NCBI GenBank assembly: GCA_017591395.1
Contig: WEDG01000348.1
Span: forward strand, 24,985-88,984
Length of the DNA stretch: 64,000 nt
DNA from: Schistocephalus solidus
Taxonomy: Eukaryota; Platyhelminthes; Cestoda; Diphyllobothriidea; Diphyllobothriidae
Reading direction: 5' to 3'
The notes under the pieces: generated by a model
Told to the model about the DNA's origin: nothing
The model's input: only the letters and a program-made list of their open reading frames with translations
Databases searched by the model: none
Made by a program: the position numbers and the translations under genes
Shown: one piece after another, positions 12,329 to 21,750 of the stretch
Layout: each line of letters starts with the position of its first letter
How positions within the stretch are numbered: the stretch's first letter is position 1

Positions 12329-13435
12329 GGGTGTGTTCTGTCTGAATGTTTGTCTGATTGTAATTGCGGTACTACACTGGCCTGAGGAACAACGGAACCA
12401 CAGTCAATGTTTCAGGTTGTGCACTTATCTTATGGCTGCATTGTTCATGATGAGTTTCTCGGAGACGGTGTACTTAACTGAAATTTCTGCTTTTTGGAAG
12501 CGCATGCCATTCGGTGGGCACAAGCTGTCACTGATATCCGGTGTGCCAAACGACAGTTTCTTAAAGCTATACCATACAAGTTACAAATACAGATACTTAA
12601 AATACTACTGGCTGAGCGATGAATCTCTGGTTGAGCTACGAGAGGAGATGGAAATTATCACCATAATACTGAAGAAATGCTCATAATACAACAAATGAGT
12701 AGCCTGACAATCATCTTTCACAGACATCCAGGTCTTGTTTCCGTTATTCGATGCAAAGAATTGACAAGAACGCAATATGCAATGCGCAATATTCCACAAA
12801 CGTGTCGGGTCAACTAACTATTGTGCGAACCTACTAATCTGGCAGCGAACACCAATCCTAACGAACACAATGGATAGGGTTAGCGTTTGGTTGGCGCTCT
12901 CCTTTCCTTCATTTAGCCCAACTCATAAAACCTCTTTTACCGCCAGTGGTGTAGTATACGCTGACCGACAATTTGCTCCCTGATTGGGGCGACATTTTGC
13001 GTTCTTGTCGGAGTTTCAAATCCGCAACAGCATATCATTGGATAAATAACAAGTTTACGAACAGATGAGGAATGCAACTTATTGACAGTATGCTCAGCAA
13101 AACCGGTTTTATCATCCATAATCCATAATCATCACATACACGTAACTGATTTTGGTGTATTTTTGCTCTGTATATTTGAACTATAGGTATTACTGATTCA
13201 ACATAAATAGGCAAGTAAAATAACAAATATTTATTCTTGAAGGAAGTCTTCGTCGTCTGTGAGACGCCTAACTGCTGGACGAGTCATAGCCCCCCGCGAA
13301 CGAGACACAGAGGTAAGGAATAGAAAAGAGCGTACAAATGCGTGAAGAATGGAATAAAACTTGTTGATTCCATTTTCATTATCATCTGGGCCTACCCATA
13401 ACAAAAGCAGGGAGGAGCCGTCATCTATCTTTAAC
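12329..13435. other. No gene recognised
   Basis: AT-rich. A 117-codon plus frame at 12,333-12,686 is the longest; it has no motif I recognise and begins immediately after the LINE end, so I do not call it a gene. Confidence 0.4.
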
Positions 13436-13442
13436 GTAACTT

Positions 13443-13746
13443 ACTCGTCCTATTCTGCCTTGGGGGCTCCCTCTGGAACCCCGCCATCAGCCGCACAGCG
13501 GCTAGAAGTAGTAAAGTCAGATGAACAATGCCCACAAAGACAATGGAGACTTGAATGGTCATTTCTGACTTATTAGCTGTCATCAGGCAGTTGGGGGTGA
13601 CTGGCTAATGACAGCTAATAAGCCAGAAATGACCGTTCCAGCCTTCCGCACCTTTGTCGGTATTGTTCATATGCTTGTATTACTAGCCGCTGTGCGGCTG
13701 CCGGTGGGGCTCGAGAGTTAGCCCCAATGCAGAACGGGACGAATGA
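13443..13746. repeat. Inverted pair of SINE bodies (about 145-bp arms)
   Basis: The segment 13,443-13,585 is, as reverse complement, a close copy of 13,601-13,746, with only about 15 bases between. Shared blocks read from the right arm: AATGACAGCTAATAAG, CAGAAATGACC, AGCCGCTGTGCGGCTG and GACGAGT/GACGAAT. Both arms are the body of the tRNA-derived SINE found at 34,673-34,860. Any transcript would fold into a long hairpin. Confidence 0.85.
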
Positions 13747-13817
13747 GTCCCGTAAGCTATCGGCGAGCGTTCATCAACGAATGTCAATATTCACAATTTA
13801 AACCGGCAAGACAACGA

Positions 13818-13975
13818 GGCTGTGGCTCAATGGTTAGAGCGTTGGACTTCTGATCAACGGGTCGCGGGTTCGAGTCTCGGGTGGGGCACCGCCTGGTGTC
13901 GGTATGATTGGCTGGTGACGGCTAATGAGCCAGAAATTGTCATTCCAGTCTCCCTTGTCTTTGTTGGCATTGTTC
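13818..13975 (+). mobile_element. tRNA-Arg-derived SINE copy
   Basis: 13,818-13,890 resembles a tRNA: GGCTGTGGCTCAATGGTTAG (A box), GTTGGACTTCTGATCAAC (anticodon arm with TCT, as in tRNA-Arg) and GGTTCGAGTCT (B box). The acceptor stem does not close and there is a body downstream (GCTAATGAGCCAGAAATTGTC...), so it is a SINE and not a tRNA gene. The internal boxes would serve RNA polymerase III. The body is cut off at about 13,975, where LINE-like sequence begins. Confidence 0.75.
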
Positions 13976-14690
13976 AGCGGGGTATTCCCACTGTTACAAA
14001 GTCATGGCCCCCAGTGGAGTTTGGCAGCCACCTGGGATGTCTTATCAGTCCCACCTCTGGGTAGTACTGCCCCCTAGCAAGTGAAGCGTTGGAAAAGGTG
14101 CTTTAAATGAAAATCACTAAATTATGACAGCTGTAAGTTATTCCAGGCTCTTGGACGCAAAAAACAGTCGATACACTACACGAAGTACAATACCCTCCTC
14201 ATGCCTATACCTTCCCACAGGCTGCTGGAGTGAGCAGTGTTCGTTTGCCTTTAGATAACCTGTTGGGAAAACAACCAGAAAGGAAGAGATTGTGGTCATC
14301 CATGGATATAGCAGTTCTCAGCGAGAATCACTTCTTCGAAGAAGAACGAATAGAAAAGTGAGTATCGGCTGCACTTTCTTCTGGAGCATATGTTCAAGCG
14401 CAGAATGGATGGACGTTGCAGCCATCTTTGCCATCAGCAAAAATGTGCTGGATCACCTGTCATTCCTCTAGAAGGGGAGCGACGATCACCTCGTAACCCT
14501 GCGCCTGCCTCTCCGCGTGAACTAATTCTGTGTCGTCGTCAGTTCGTTCGGATCGCCACCCCCAGATTAACAGTTCCGAGGACGTGAAGAACAAGTTCTA
14601 CGCAGACCTGCACTCCATCCTCGTGATTGTGCCGAGGGCGGACAACTTTGTTGCCCTTGGCGACATTTATATCCGAGGTGGTGTAGGGGT
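13976..14690 (+). pseudogene. LINE 5' region and endonuclease relic
   Basis: 13,990-14,125 resembles the 5' part of the main LINE at 8,230-8,360 (GGAGTTTGGCAGCCACCTGGG, GGAAAAGGTGC). Downstream are endonuclease blocks in shifting frames: MDIAVLSENHFFE (14,301-14,340; catalytic Glu), a TFFWS-like stretch (14,375-14,390), then KNKFYADLHSILVIVPRADN and VALGDIYIRGG (14,587-14,680, where GDFN has become GDIY). Many stops. It ends abruptly at 14,680 in a different repeat. Confidence 0.7.
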
Positions 14691-14723
14691 TGAAGCAGTG
14701 GTTGTACTCAGAGTCCTGCAATA
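14681..14723 (+). repeat. Short dispersed stem-loop repeat, copy 1
   Basis: TGTAGGGGTTGAAGCAGTGG continues to ...CTCAGAGTCCTGCAATA. It matches 16,044-16,084 with few changes. The ends (TGTAGGG/CCCTACA in copy 2) are inverted. Confidence 0.6.
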
Positions 14724-16040
14724 ATCACGCCCTGATGCATATAGGAAAGACCAGTAGGAGTTGTGCAATAGGTACAGAAACTCGGGGGTGGTCAGAGGCC
14801 CCGACGCGCGGCAAGCTCGGGGCCTGCGCACGCGTCTGCCCGCTAGCGTCATGTGGGCGTAAGCGAGGAAAATGTCACTTAAGGGTGTGACTTGGCCGCT
14901 TGATCAGTTGATCCGTCAGTAGCCGTGTTTGCGAGCCTGTCATTGGCTTGGTTGTCTCAGGGGCTGTGTGCGTGTGGTCTGGCCGCTTGAGAGTTGTCCT
15001 CACGTGACCTCGTGCGCGGCGTGGGCGTGGAAGCCGCTATAACTGAACAAAGTTAGGTGTCGACAGCGTGGCCAACAATGAAATGCGTGATTAAATCCAG
15101 TGCGAATGCGGATTTGAGAGCGTGCCGATGGCGACAGAAGATGCTCGAAACCGAGGCCCGGCTGATGTTGCGACCTCCACGGAGGTGCAGTTGGGGCACC
15201 AGCCCGAGGGTTTACTGGTATGATCGCGTCGGTGAGTTGGCACGGTGGTATGAGAGGAAAGGGTGTGTGCGACACTATGCATCCCAGTGAATGCTGAGCC
15301 AGGCGAATCCATCAGTTAAGAGGTTCAACGTCATCTGTGCTCGAAGATGGGATAGATTGTAGATTGCGTCAAACGCATTGTAGTTGCATAAAGTTAGGCA
15401 CAGAAGGGGTTGAAGATCTGGGAGATCACGAGTAAGGACGCCGGTGATAAGGATAACAGGAGTGTCCAAAAAGGGAAAACAGACGATGTTGGCGCGATTG
15501 AAGGACTGCTCTCACAATAGAGTTGGAATCCAGTGGCTGATTTATGTGCGGGCTTTTGAAATGGAGCAACCATCTTTTCTGCTCTCCATTCGCATGTGAA
15601 TTCTCTTATATACCTCTTTGTTTATTCGAACAACGAAAATTAGGTCATCAGCGCATGACGCTGGCACCGTTTTAAAAGAAGTCAAATTTGATCGATATTT
15701 TGAGACGCATTGAAGGACGAGTCTTCATGATGCCAATACATGCATTCTTTGGCCATTGTTTGCGATCTTCCAGTTTGGTGTGGTTTGTGCCCAACTTTAT
15801 TCACAGTGAATGAAGGACATTTGTTGCTGAAAATTTTGGAAGTAACTTTCAAAATAAAGATTAGCTCTCCCTCTTATGTTGGAGACATTGTCTTCATTCG
15901 TGGTGGAACATCAGGAACTGCGTTTTCCTATTTGTTGACACGATGCGTGACACAGGAAAAATACGCAGGTGAATTTGAGTTGATGTTTGATTTCAGCAGT
16001 TTCTGATAGTTGCGCTTCGATAAATTTTGTGGTCACCAAT
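14724..16040. other. No gene recognised
   Basis: No recognisable gene. 15,822-15,862 shares a 40-base block (TGCTGAAAATTTTGGAA, ACTTTCAAAAT) with 21,398-21,437. The block 15,000-15,300 is GC-rich with several short open frames but no motif. Confidence 0.4.
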
Positions 16041-16043
16041 TTG

Positions 16044-16084
16044 TAGGGGTCTAAGCAGTGGTTGCACTCAGAGCCCTACAATAG
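16044..16084 (+). repeat. Short dispersed stem-loop repeat, copy 2
   Basis: TTGTAGGG at the left pairs with CCCTACAA at the right, an 8-bp perfect stem around a 25-base loop (CAGTGGTTGCACTCAG). Direct repeat of 14,681-14,723. Confidence 0.6.
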
Positions 16085-16269
16085 AGGCAAAGACCGCGCA
16101 ACGAGGACTCGGTTGAAAGGTCCCCAAGAGATCGGCAGCGGCCACAGCAATAGTTTCAATCAGCTGCAGCACTATACAGAACAGTATATTCTTACAAGCA
16201 CATTCATTTACTCTCCAGTCCAGAAGATGTCAACATCGATTCACTTTCGTTTGTACCATTAATAACTGC

Positions 16270-16512
16270 TAACTCAGTCCTCCTTCGGAGGCGAGCTCAG
16301 CGTCATTATTTCATGCCAAAGGCGAGGCTCTCAGTTCCACCGCGCAGGCATCCCAGGACATACTCGTCTCGTTGTGCCTTGAAGTCCAATCTCGAGCACC
16401 GCCAGCAGCCGCAGAGTGGTTAATGAATGACACTACCAACAAAGACCAGGGAGACTGAATGAACACTTCTAGTTTGTTAACTATCATCAGCCGGACATAG
16501 CCAACCCTAGGG
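16270..16512 (-). mobile_element. SINE body, minus strand
   Basis: The reverse complement contains CTGATGATAGTTAACAAACTAG, CAGTCTCCCTGGTCTTTGTTGG, CACTCTGCGGCTGCTGGCGG and GCTCGAGA, matching the SINE bodies at 13,601 and 34,690. No tRNA-like head. Confidence 0.65.
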
Positions 16513-17155
16513 TTAGCAACAACTGATGATAAAAACCGCGACCTGTGGGTTATAAGTTAAACACCCTAATCCTCGAGTCACGGGCTCGCTGTCCTGTCGG
16601 TTTCGATGGGGTATGTTATCAGTGATAGTTAGGCACTCTCTATCACGCTCTGAAAAACTCAACATAGTGAGATCCGCCTAGTGGACTCTATCTCTCCTCT
16701 CCCTTCTGCCATATCGACGGATAACGGGCTGAGGTGACTAATCTGTTTTCTAGGCCTTCAGTTGCCCTCATTCAACTCGCTTTCGAGCTTGATATCACCA
16801 CCACGGCTGTTGATCAACGGTAATATGGTGTCCCAGGGATGAGGTATTTGGTGGTTTCAAGTTTGTAGACCCTCCCCTGCCCAATTGTGTCAAAAAATGA
16901 TTTAGAATATCTCATCGCCACGGAATACCAGCTCAATGCCTAGGGCTACGTTTCAATCCTGTGTGGACTATCTCATCAAGGGAAATTAACCTCACAGAAG
17001 CTTATAACCTAAAGTTTTTGCCTGACACGACATGATTATTGATGTCTAATCTTAGACAGGGGTGTGTCTGAAGTGCCAGCGGAAGAAGGTTCAAAACCAC
17101 AAGAAGTATCTACCGGCCACCTTCCCCACTCCCGATGCATTTGTTAGTTAAGTTT
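16513..17155. other. No gene recognised
   Basis: Nothing recognisable. It is the unique flank into which the truncated LINE at 17,167 inserted. Confidence 0.4.
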
Positions 17156-17170
17156 TATGTGAATATGAAT

Positions 17171-17440
17171 GGACGACGAGCGACTACCCAAACGACTTTT
17201 CTACGGAGAGGTCGCTACCGGTTCTCGCCGGCAGGGAGGTCAAAAACGACGCTACAAGGACACTTTGAAGAAATCGCTGAAGCAACTGCAAATCAACCCG
17301 GCTACCTGTGAGGACCTCGCCTATGATAGTGCGGCATGGAGAAGATCCGTGAAGACTGGTTGAGCAATCTATGAGGTCAACCGGATAGCAGCCGTCAAGG
17401 CCAAAGAGTGGCATGAAAGTCACCAGCGCCCCGGATCAAC
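17171..17440 (+). pseudogene. C-terminal end of LINE reverse transcriptase protein
   Basis: Begins inside the protein at MDDERLPKRLFYGEVATG, followed by a basic segment (RRQGGQKRRYKDTLKK), LQINPATCEDLA, then AWRRSVKTG, a stop at 17,361, and AIYEVNRIAAVKAK. The last block is shared with 10,862-10,950 and, degraded, with 36,370 on the minus strand. It is strongly basic and precedes the fingers, so it probably contributes to RNA or DNA binding. Confidence 0.8.
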
Positions 17441-17464
17441 ATCGTCGATGCCCAGGCTCTACCA

Positions 17465-18292
17465 ACATGCCCGCGCTGTCAACGCATCTTCCGCGCTAGA
17501 ATCGGCCTGTTTTTATATCTTCGGACGCAATGCACCAACAATCCGACAATTCCAATTTCTACGTCAAATTCTGCCAACCCTCCTTCTGACTCCCTCACCC
17601 TCACTACTGGCATCAATTCCATTACTCCCACCATCATAGAGACCACATCCCTCTACTCATCGCCTGTTACCCCAACCACCACCACAACCACCACCACCAA
17701 CTTCGCCTTCACTACCACCACCACCATCAGCGATAGGAAATCTCTCCTAAAAGCTGTCCTCAATGCGACCGCACATTCACCTCACGCATCGGCCTGGTCG
17801 GTCACTTTCGAATCCATCGTACAGAGACCAGTGAGCCAGTGCCCGGAGCACCAACACACAGCAGAGATCGCCACCTCCACTGCTTTCACTGTCCTCGCGA
17901 ATTCACTCATCGCATGGGCCAATTCGGTCACTTGCGCATCCATGACAGCGGAATTCACCACAATGCTGACAACACCGATACACCATGCATACCCTCCGCT
18001 CCTGCCATTCTTAGCACCACTGCCACCCCCACTACCATGAATGACATCCCCCTCAGCCTCTTCCGATTTCTCCTGCCCCCACTGCACCCGCAACTTCAAC
18101 TCACGCATCGGCCTGGTCGGTCACCTGCGAATCCATCGCACGGAGGCTGGTGAACCAGTGCCTGGAGCTCCGAAATACAGTCAACGCGCCCGCCTTCACT
18201 GCCCTCACTGCTCCCGCACATTTACACACCGCATGGGCCTATTAGGACACATGCGACTCCACGACAACCTTCGAGTAACCACTGGAGGCTAA
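17465..18292 (+). pseudogene. LINE C-terminal zinc-finger array (one C2HC-like, four C2H2)
   Basis: Finger 1 is CPRCQRIFRARIGLFLYLRTQC (17,468-17,533), a C2HC-type knuckle whose His is replaced by Tyr here. A Ser/Thr/Pro linker of about 70 residues follows. Finger 2 is CPQCDRTFTSRIGLVGHFRIH (17,759-17,821), finger 3 CFHCPREFTHRMGQFGHLRIH (17,884-17,945), finger 4 CPHCTRNFNSRIGLVGHLRIH (18,074-18,136) and finger 5 CPHCSRTFTHRMGLLGHMRLH (18,200-18,262). All four C2H2 fingers have intact zinc ligands with C-x2-C-x12-H-x3-H spacing. The inter-finger linkers are about 20 residues (HRTEAGEPVPGAP...). There is a frame change between fingers 3 and 4. The protein ends at a stop at 18,292. Confidence 0.8.
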
Positions 18293-19142
18293 GCTACATC
18301 AGCGCACACTGCATACACCAATACATTGACAACACCCTCACAATCACCATTTACCAGAGTATGTAACGGTTTCCTAAAAACCGTGGCTGGGAAGGCTGCC
18401 GATCTGACGCTTCCACCAGACCACGCAGGCGGCTCAGTGCATGTGCTGTGTGTGTCGAGTGGCTGACCAGTGGACTTGGAGTCAGACGGCGATGGCTCCT
18501 CCATATCCCCTGAGTTATTGAATCCTGGTGTGTGCGTTATGAGGGCCAGGTCGTGCTGTGGCACGCGAAGGCGGGTACGCCGATCCGTCAGCCAATGCAC
18601 CCACTCCCACATCAGGCAACTGACCGGCTCGGACAGTGGTCTGACTTTGGGGGTGGGGAGAGAGTGAGGTTGACGGCTCAGCACATGTTCCTCACTATAA
18701 ACAATCTGACGCGCTTGAAACTATCATGGTGCGCTAAAAGCCGTGGCTTGGAAGGTTGTCAACTGACGGGATAACTCGGACCGCGTGGTCAGCCCAATGT
18801 GTGTTTGGTGTGGAGTGGCTGACTGGCGGACTGAGAGTCAGGCTGCAATGGCTCCTTCTTAATGTGGCCTTTATGGCACTCCCACTCTGTGGGATTCGAG
18901 CGAGGTGTGGTGGTACGTCCAGGGGTGGCTCCGGCCGCGCCAGCCACCTGCACCCTCTCCCATCTTCGGTCTTCTTGACTCTGTCTTGATACCGGGCTCA
19001 GGTGGATGAGGAGGAGAGAGTGCGGTAGCTGCAGCACAAGGCTACTATCACTTAAAACTAATTCACGCGTAAGTCACCGTCCCTGCACCACCTGGTGTGG
19101 AGCATACGGTGGACCTCGTCGAAATCGACGGTTGAACTGTTG
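18293..19142 (+). mobile_element. LINE 3' tail with internal two-fold duplication
   Basis: About 850 non-coding bases. Two diverged copies of one unit lie about 363 bases apart. CTAAAAACCGTGGCTGGGAA (18,373) matches CTAAAAGCCGTGGCTTGGAA (18,736). GTGTCGAGTGGCTGACCAGT matches GTGTGGAGTGGCTGACTGGC. GGAGTCAGACGGCGATGGCT matches AGAGTCAGGCTGCAATGGCT. GGGGAGAGAGTGAGG matches GGAGGAGAGAGTGCGG. The end contains CGTCGAAATCGACG, a perfect 6-bp stem with an AA loop. Confidence 0.8.
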
Positions 19143-19299
19143 TATGTGAATATAGAAGGTCCCTTGTCATCATCCAGTAGCTAACAACAGTATCGATCAG
19201 TTTACACAGTGGACCGAAGTCATTCCCTTACCATAAGGAGACCGATACCATCTTCAAGCCGTCCTTCATCCGTTCGGTTGCCATAGTCAGAGCCCCAGC

Positions 19300-19790
19300 T
19301 ACTCTTAGGGTTAGTTTAGGTGTTCAAGTCGAGTCTGCACTCATTCAACCCCATACCCTTGACTTCCTGGGCGACGGTCTAAAATCTAGTCACCAACGTC
19401 CTGGTAGAACGCTTCCAACGCCAACCCAAGGTTACCCTGCGTGCCGCAGTGGACCCAGCAAACTCGATGGGCCATCGTCGGTAAGGTTTCCTTGTATGAT
19501 CGCCTAAGCGGGACACAGTAATAGGAACCATTACCAATATATGTGGTTTTGCACCCAATTCCAAGTAAATTAGGTTAAGGATTAAGCTGAGGGTTAGCGT
19601 TAAGTTTAGGTTCAGGTTTAAGTTTGAGGTTAGGGCGAGAGTTTGAGTTAGGTTAATGGTTAGGCTAAGAGTTAAGGATATTATCGTGTTAACCGTAGGG
19701 CTTATGTTTAAGGTAGGGCTAGCGTTAAGATAAAGGGGGACAATGTAGTTTTGTGTTAGGGTTAGTGTTAGCGTTAAGACACGGGTATGT
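19300..19790 (+). repeat. Degenerate telomere-like (TTAGGG-type) stretch
   Basis: Dense variants of GTTAGG/GGTTAG/TTAAGG (for example GGTTAGCGTTAAGTTTAGG, GTGTTAGGGTTAGTGTTAG), strongest at 19,570-19,775. There is no long exact TTAGGG run. The G-rich strand is the plus strand. Confidence 0.6.
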
Positions 19791-20868
19791 TTACCCTTCC
19801 TTTAATGTACCGTAACCCTCGTATTTTGAGCGGGCGGGGTGGTTCCTATTCCCGCGCACTGCTTAGGCAACCATACAAGGTATCCCTACCCCACCTTCGG
19901 GTGGCGCTGAATTACACCCTTTTGGGTGGTCTCCTGTGACATCAAGGTCAGCCGGAGTCTTCGCCGTGACAAGTCCAAGTCAACTATTTAAGTCAAACAG
20001 TCGGGCAAATATGTACTGACCCCACTACCCGTGCTTCTCGACCCCACTGACACTGATTCCCTCTGTCATCTGCTTTTGACCACAATCCACAACTTTCTGC
20101 CGTAGCCACACACACTAAAGCCTCCTCACTTATCCTTTCCGTCTATGCATTGGCCATTGTGCCCCCATTCCTCATCGTCTAATTACTAATTTCTTCGCTC
20201 GGCATCAACACCCTCGGCGTCACTTCACGGCGTTCTTGGTCTCGGCTGCAATACTTGTGGCAGTCTGTCCTATTAATCGCCAGTGCGGTCCCTTGTCAAC
20301 ATCGCCTTCGCTCCATCTAGCATCCCATATCAATTAAACGCTTGTGTCGTGTAACTTGGCCCCGGCATAGCGACGGCTTAACGTCTATCGACGTTGTGCC
20401 CAATGTCGATTGGTTGCAGACGGACGAAGCTCGGTCGCACGCACGCACGCACACATGCACGCACACACCTCGTGTCAGGGCATGTGGCTAGCTAAGACAA
20501 TTGCTGCCGCTGCCTTCAGTACCGTTTGTACGCTCCCATGTTGCAGTAAAGGTTATCCTGCTGGCTCCTTATCTCCTTGAATTTTTGTTTGGGAAACCTA
20601 CATTTGCCGACCACTGCGATTCGGCAGATGCACCATCGCTCGCGTCAGTGACAACTACCGGACTGCGTCTTTGGTAGAACGCGAGATTAGCATGAGGTGC
20701 TGATGACAGAAGCGATGAGCTGGGTGAAATCCGGAAGTGCTCAGGGCCTTGACGTACCGAAGATGAGGCTGCATGTTCAGCCCACAAGGCGACTGCAATA
20801 TAACAAAGAACCAGCTAGGCCAAATACTGTAGTGTTGAATCCGTATGAAGCCTCCATGGAGTTTAACA
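19791..20868. other. No gene recognised
   Basis: No assignable gene. A short CACG-rich tract lies at 20,440-20,470. Confidence 0.4.
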
Positions 20869-20869
20869 T

Positions 20870-21397
20870 TCATCCGAATATAAATCTGGAACGAATCCAA
20901 ATTCTGTCAGAAAACGTCGCTCTTGAGGGCAGACGGAATAAATTGTGAGACAGCATCCATTGGATGCCGTTGGATGCACACATTGGCAACTCCGGTCTAT
21001 CAACTGGTCTGACAAATGGTGCAGTGGCTGACAGAGTTAGACAGCCCGTTAGGGTAGTGATTGATGGGAGATCGGGAGGGTTCGCAACAGTGGCGCGGTT
21101 GGATAGGTGGTAGTATTCATCACCGTCGACACGGGATTGAGGCAGGAATGACGGAGATGGTGGGGATTGATGACGGTTGCCACGGCGGCAGAACATTCGG
21201 AATGTGATAAGCAAATAACCGTACATCAGCATGTCAACGTTCTGTATTACCATCTCTAGCAGGCTACCGCACGTGTAAAGAGAAAGAAATACAGAAACTG
21301 AGCTTAGAACTGCCTCCCAAATTGATGTTGATTTTTCATCCTTTTGATTCTTGCGTAATCTGTAAGTGTAGCCTATGGCTTCAGTGAGTGAAGCCAT
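20870..21397 (-). other. Open frame of 175 codons, unassigned
   Basis: The longest open frame in this part of the window without a recognised family. The first 65 residues have hydrophobic stretches (VLSSVSVFLSLY, MLMYGYLLITFRMF) that could span a membrane; the rest is Ser/Pro-rich. It lies just downstream, on the same strand, of an endonuclease relic (21,540-21,750), so it may be decayed mobile-element sequence. Its 5' edge overlaps a repeat block shared with 15,822-15,862. I would not annotate it as a gene without expression evidence. Confidence 0.25.
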
Positions 21398-21539
21398 TTT
21401 TGCTGAAAATTTGGAATGAAACTTTCAAAATTAAGCGTATCCATCTCTCTTCTCAGTGGTGACCGCCGAGGGGGAGTTGTGTGAGGGGCGGTTACGGAGT
21501 CAGCAGGCGGATTCGTCAGGTTATTGTTGCATTGGGTCC

Positions 21540-21750
21540 GGGGATATCCGAAGAGGCTAGTGGCAGGCAGAACAGCCGTCTGACGTCTTCGTCCCTGATG
21601 GCCAAGGCGACTCCGGCTTCTCGTAACCCTGCCCTTGGACGTCCGCTCTAGATGGTGGACCTGGTAACTACTTCCTTCAGCTGGCCCTATTCAGCGAAGC
21701 GGAGCTCACTGAGAGCCACAATGCCCACTTGTAGCTGGCCAGTTCAGCGG
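21540..21750 (-). pseudogene. LINE endonuclease relic
   Basis: On the minus strand, one frame reads VGIVALSELRFAE, stop, GQLKEVV, stop, SGRPRAGLREAGVALAIRDEDV, which is residue-by-residue parallel to the endonuclease of the copy at 8.3 kb ([20 protein letters not shown] ... [20 protein letters not shown]). Further decay follows below 21,540. It is an older and more diverged copy than those at 8, 28 and 31 kb. Confidence 0.75.

Larger units (their letters stand above)
17167..19142 (+). mobile_element. 5'-truncated LINE with 11-bp target duplication (1,976 bp)
   Basis: TATGTGAATAT at 17,156-17,166 recurs at 19,143-19,153. Between them lies the 3' part of the main LINE family only: C-terminal part of the reverse transcriptase protein, zinc fingers and 3' tail. 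A direct repeat at both borders plus 5' truncation is the hallmark of target-primed reverse transcription. It fixes the element 3' end near ...GTTGAACTGTTG (19,142) and shows there is no poly-A or microsatellite tail. Confidence 0.85.

Noticed and set aside
13818..13890. Functional tRNA-Arg (TCT) gene
   Set aside because: The acceptor stem does not pair, the anticodon stem is imperfect, and the sequence continues into a SINE body shared with 34.6 kb.
18041..18292. A stand-alone host C2H2 zinc-finger gene
   Set aside because: The fingers lie inside the target duplication of a LINE copy and follow the element's reverse transcriptase tail in the same order as at 10.9-11.8 kb.
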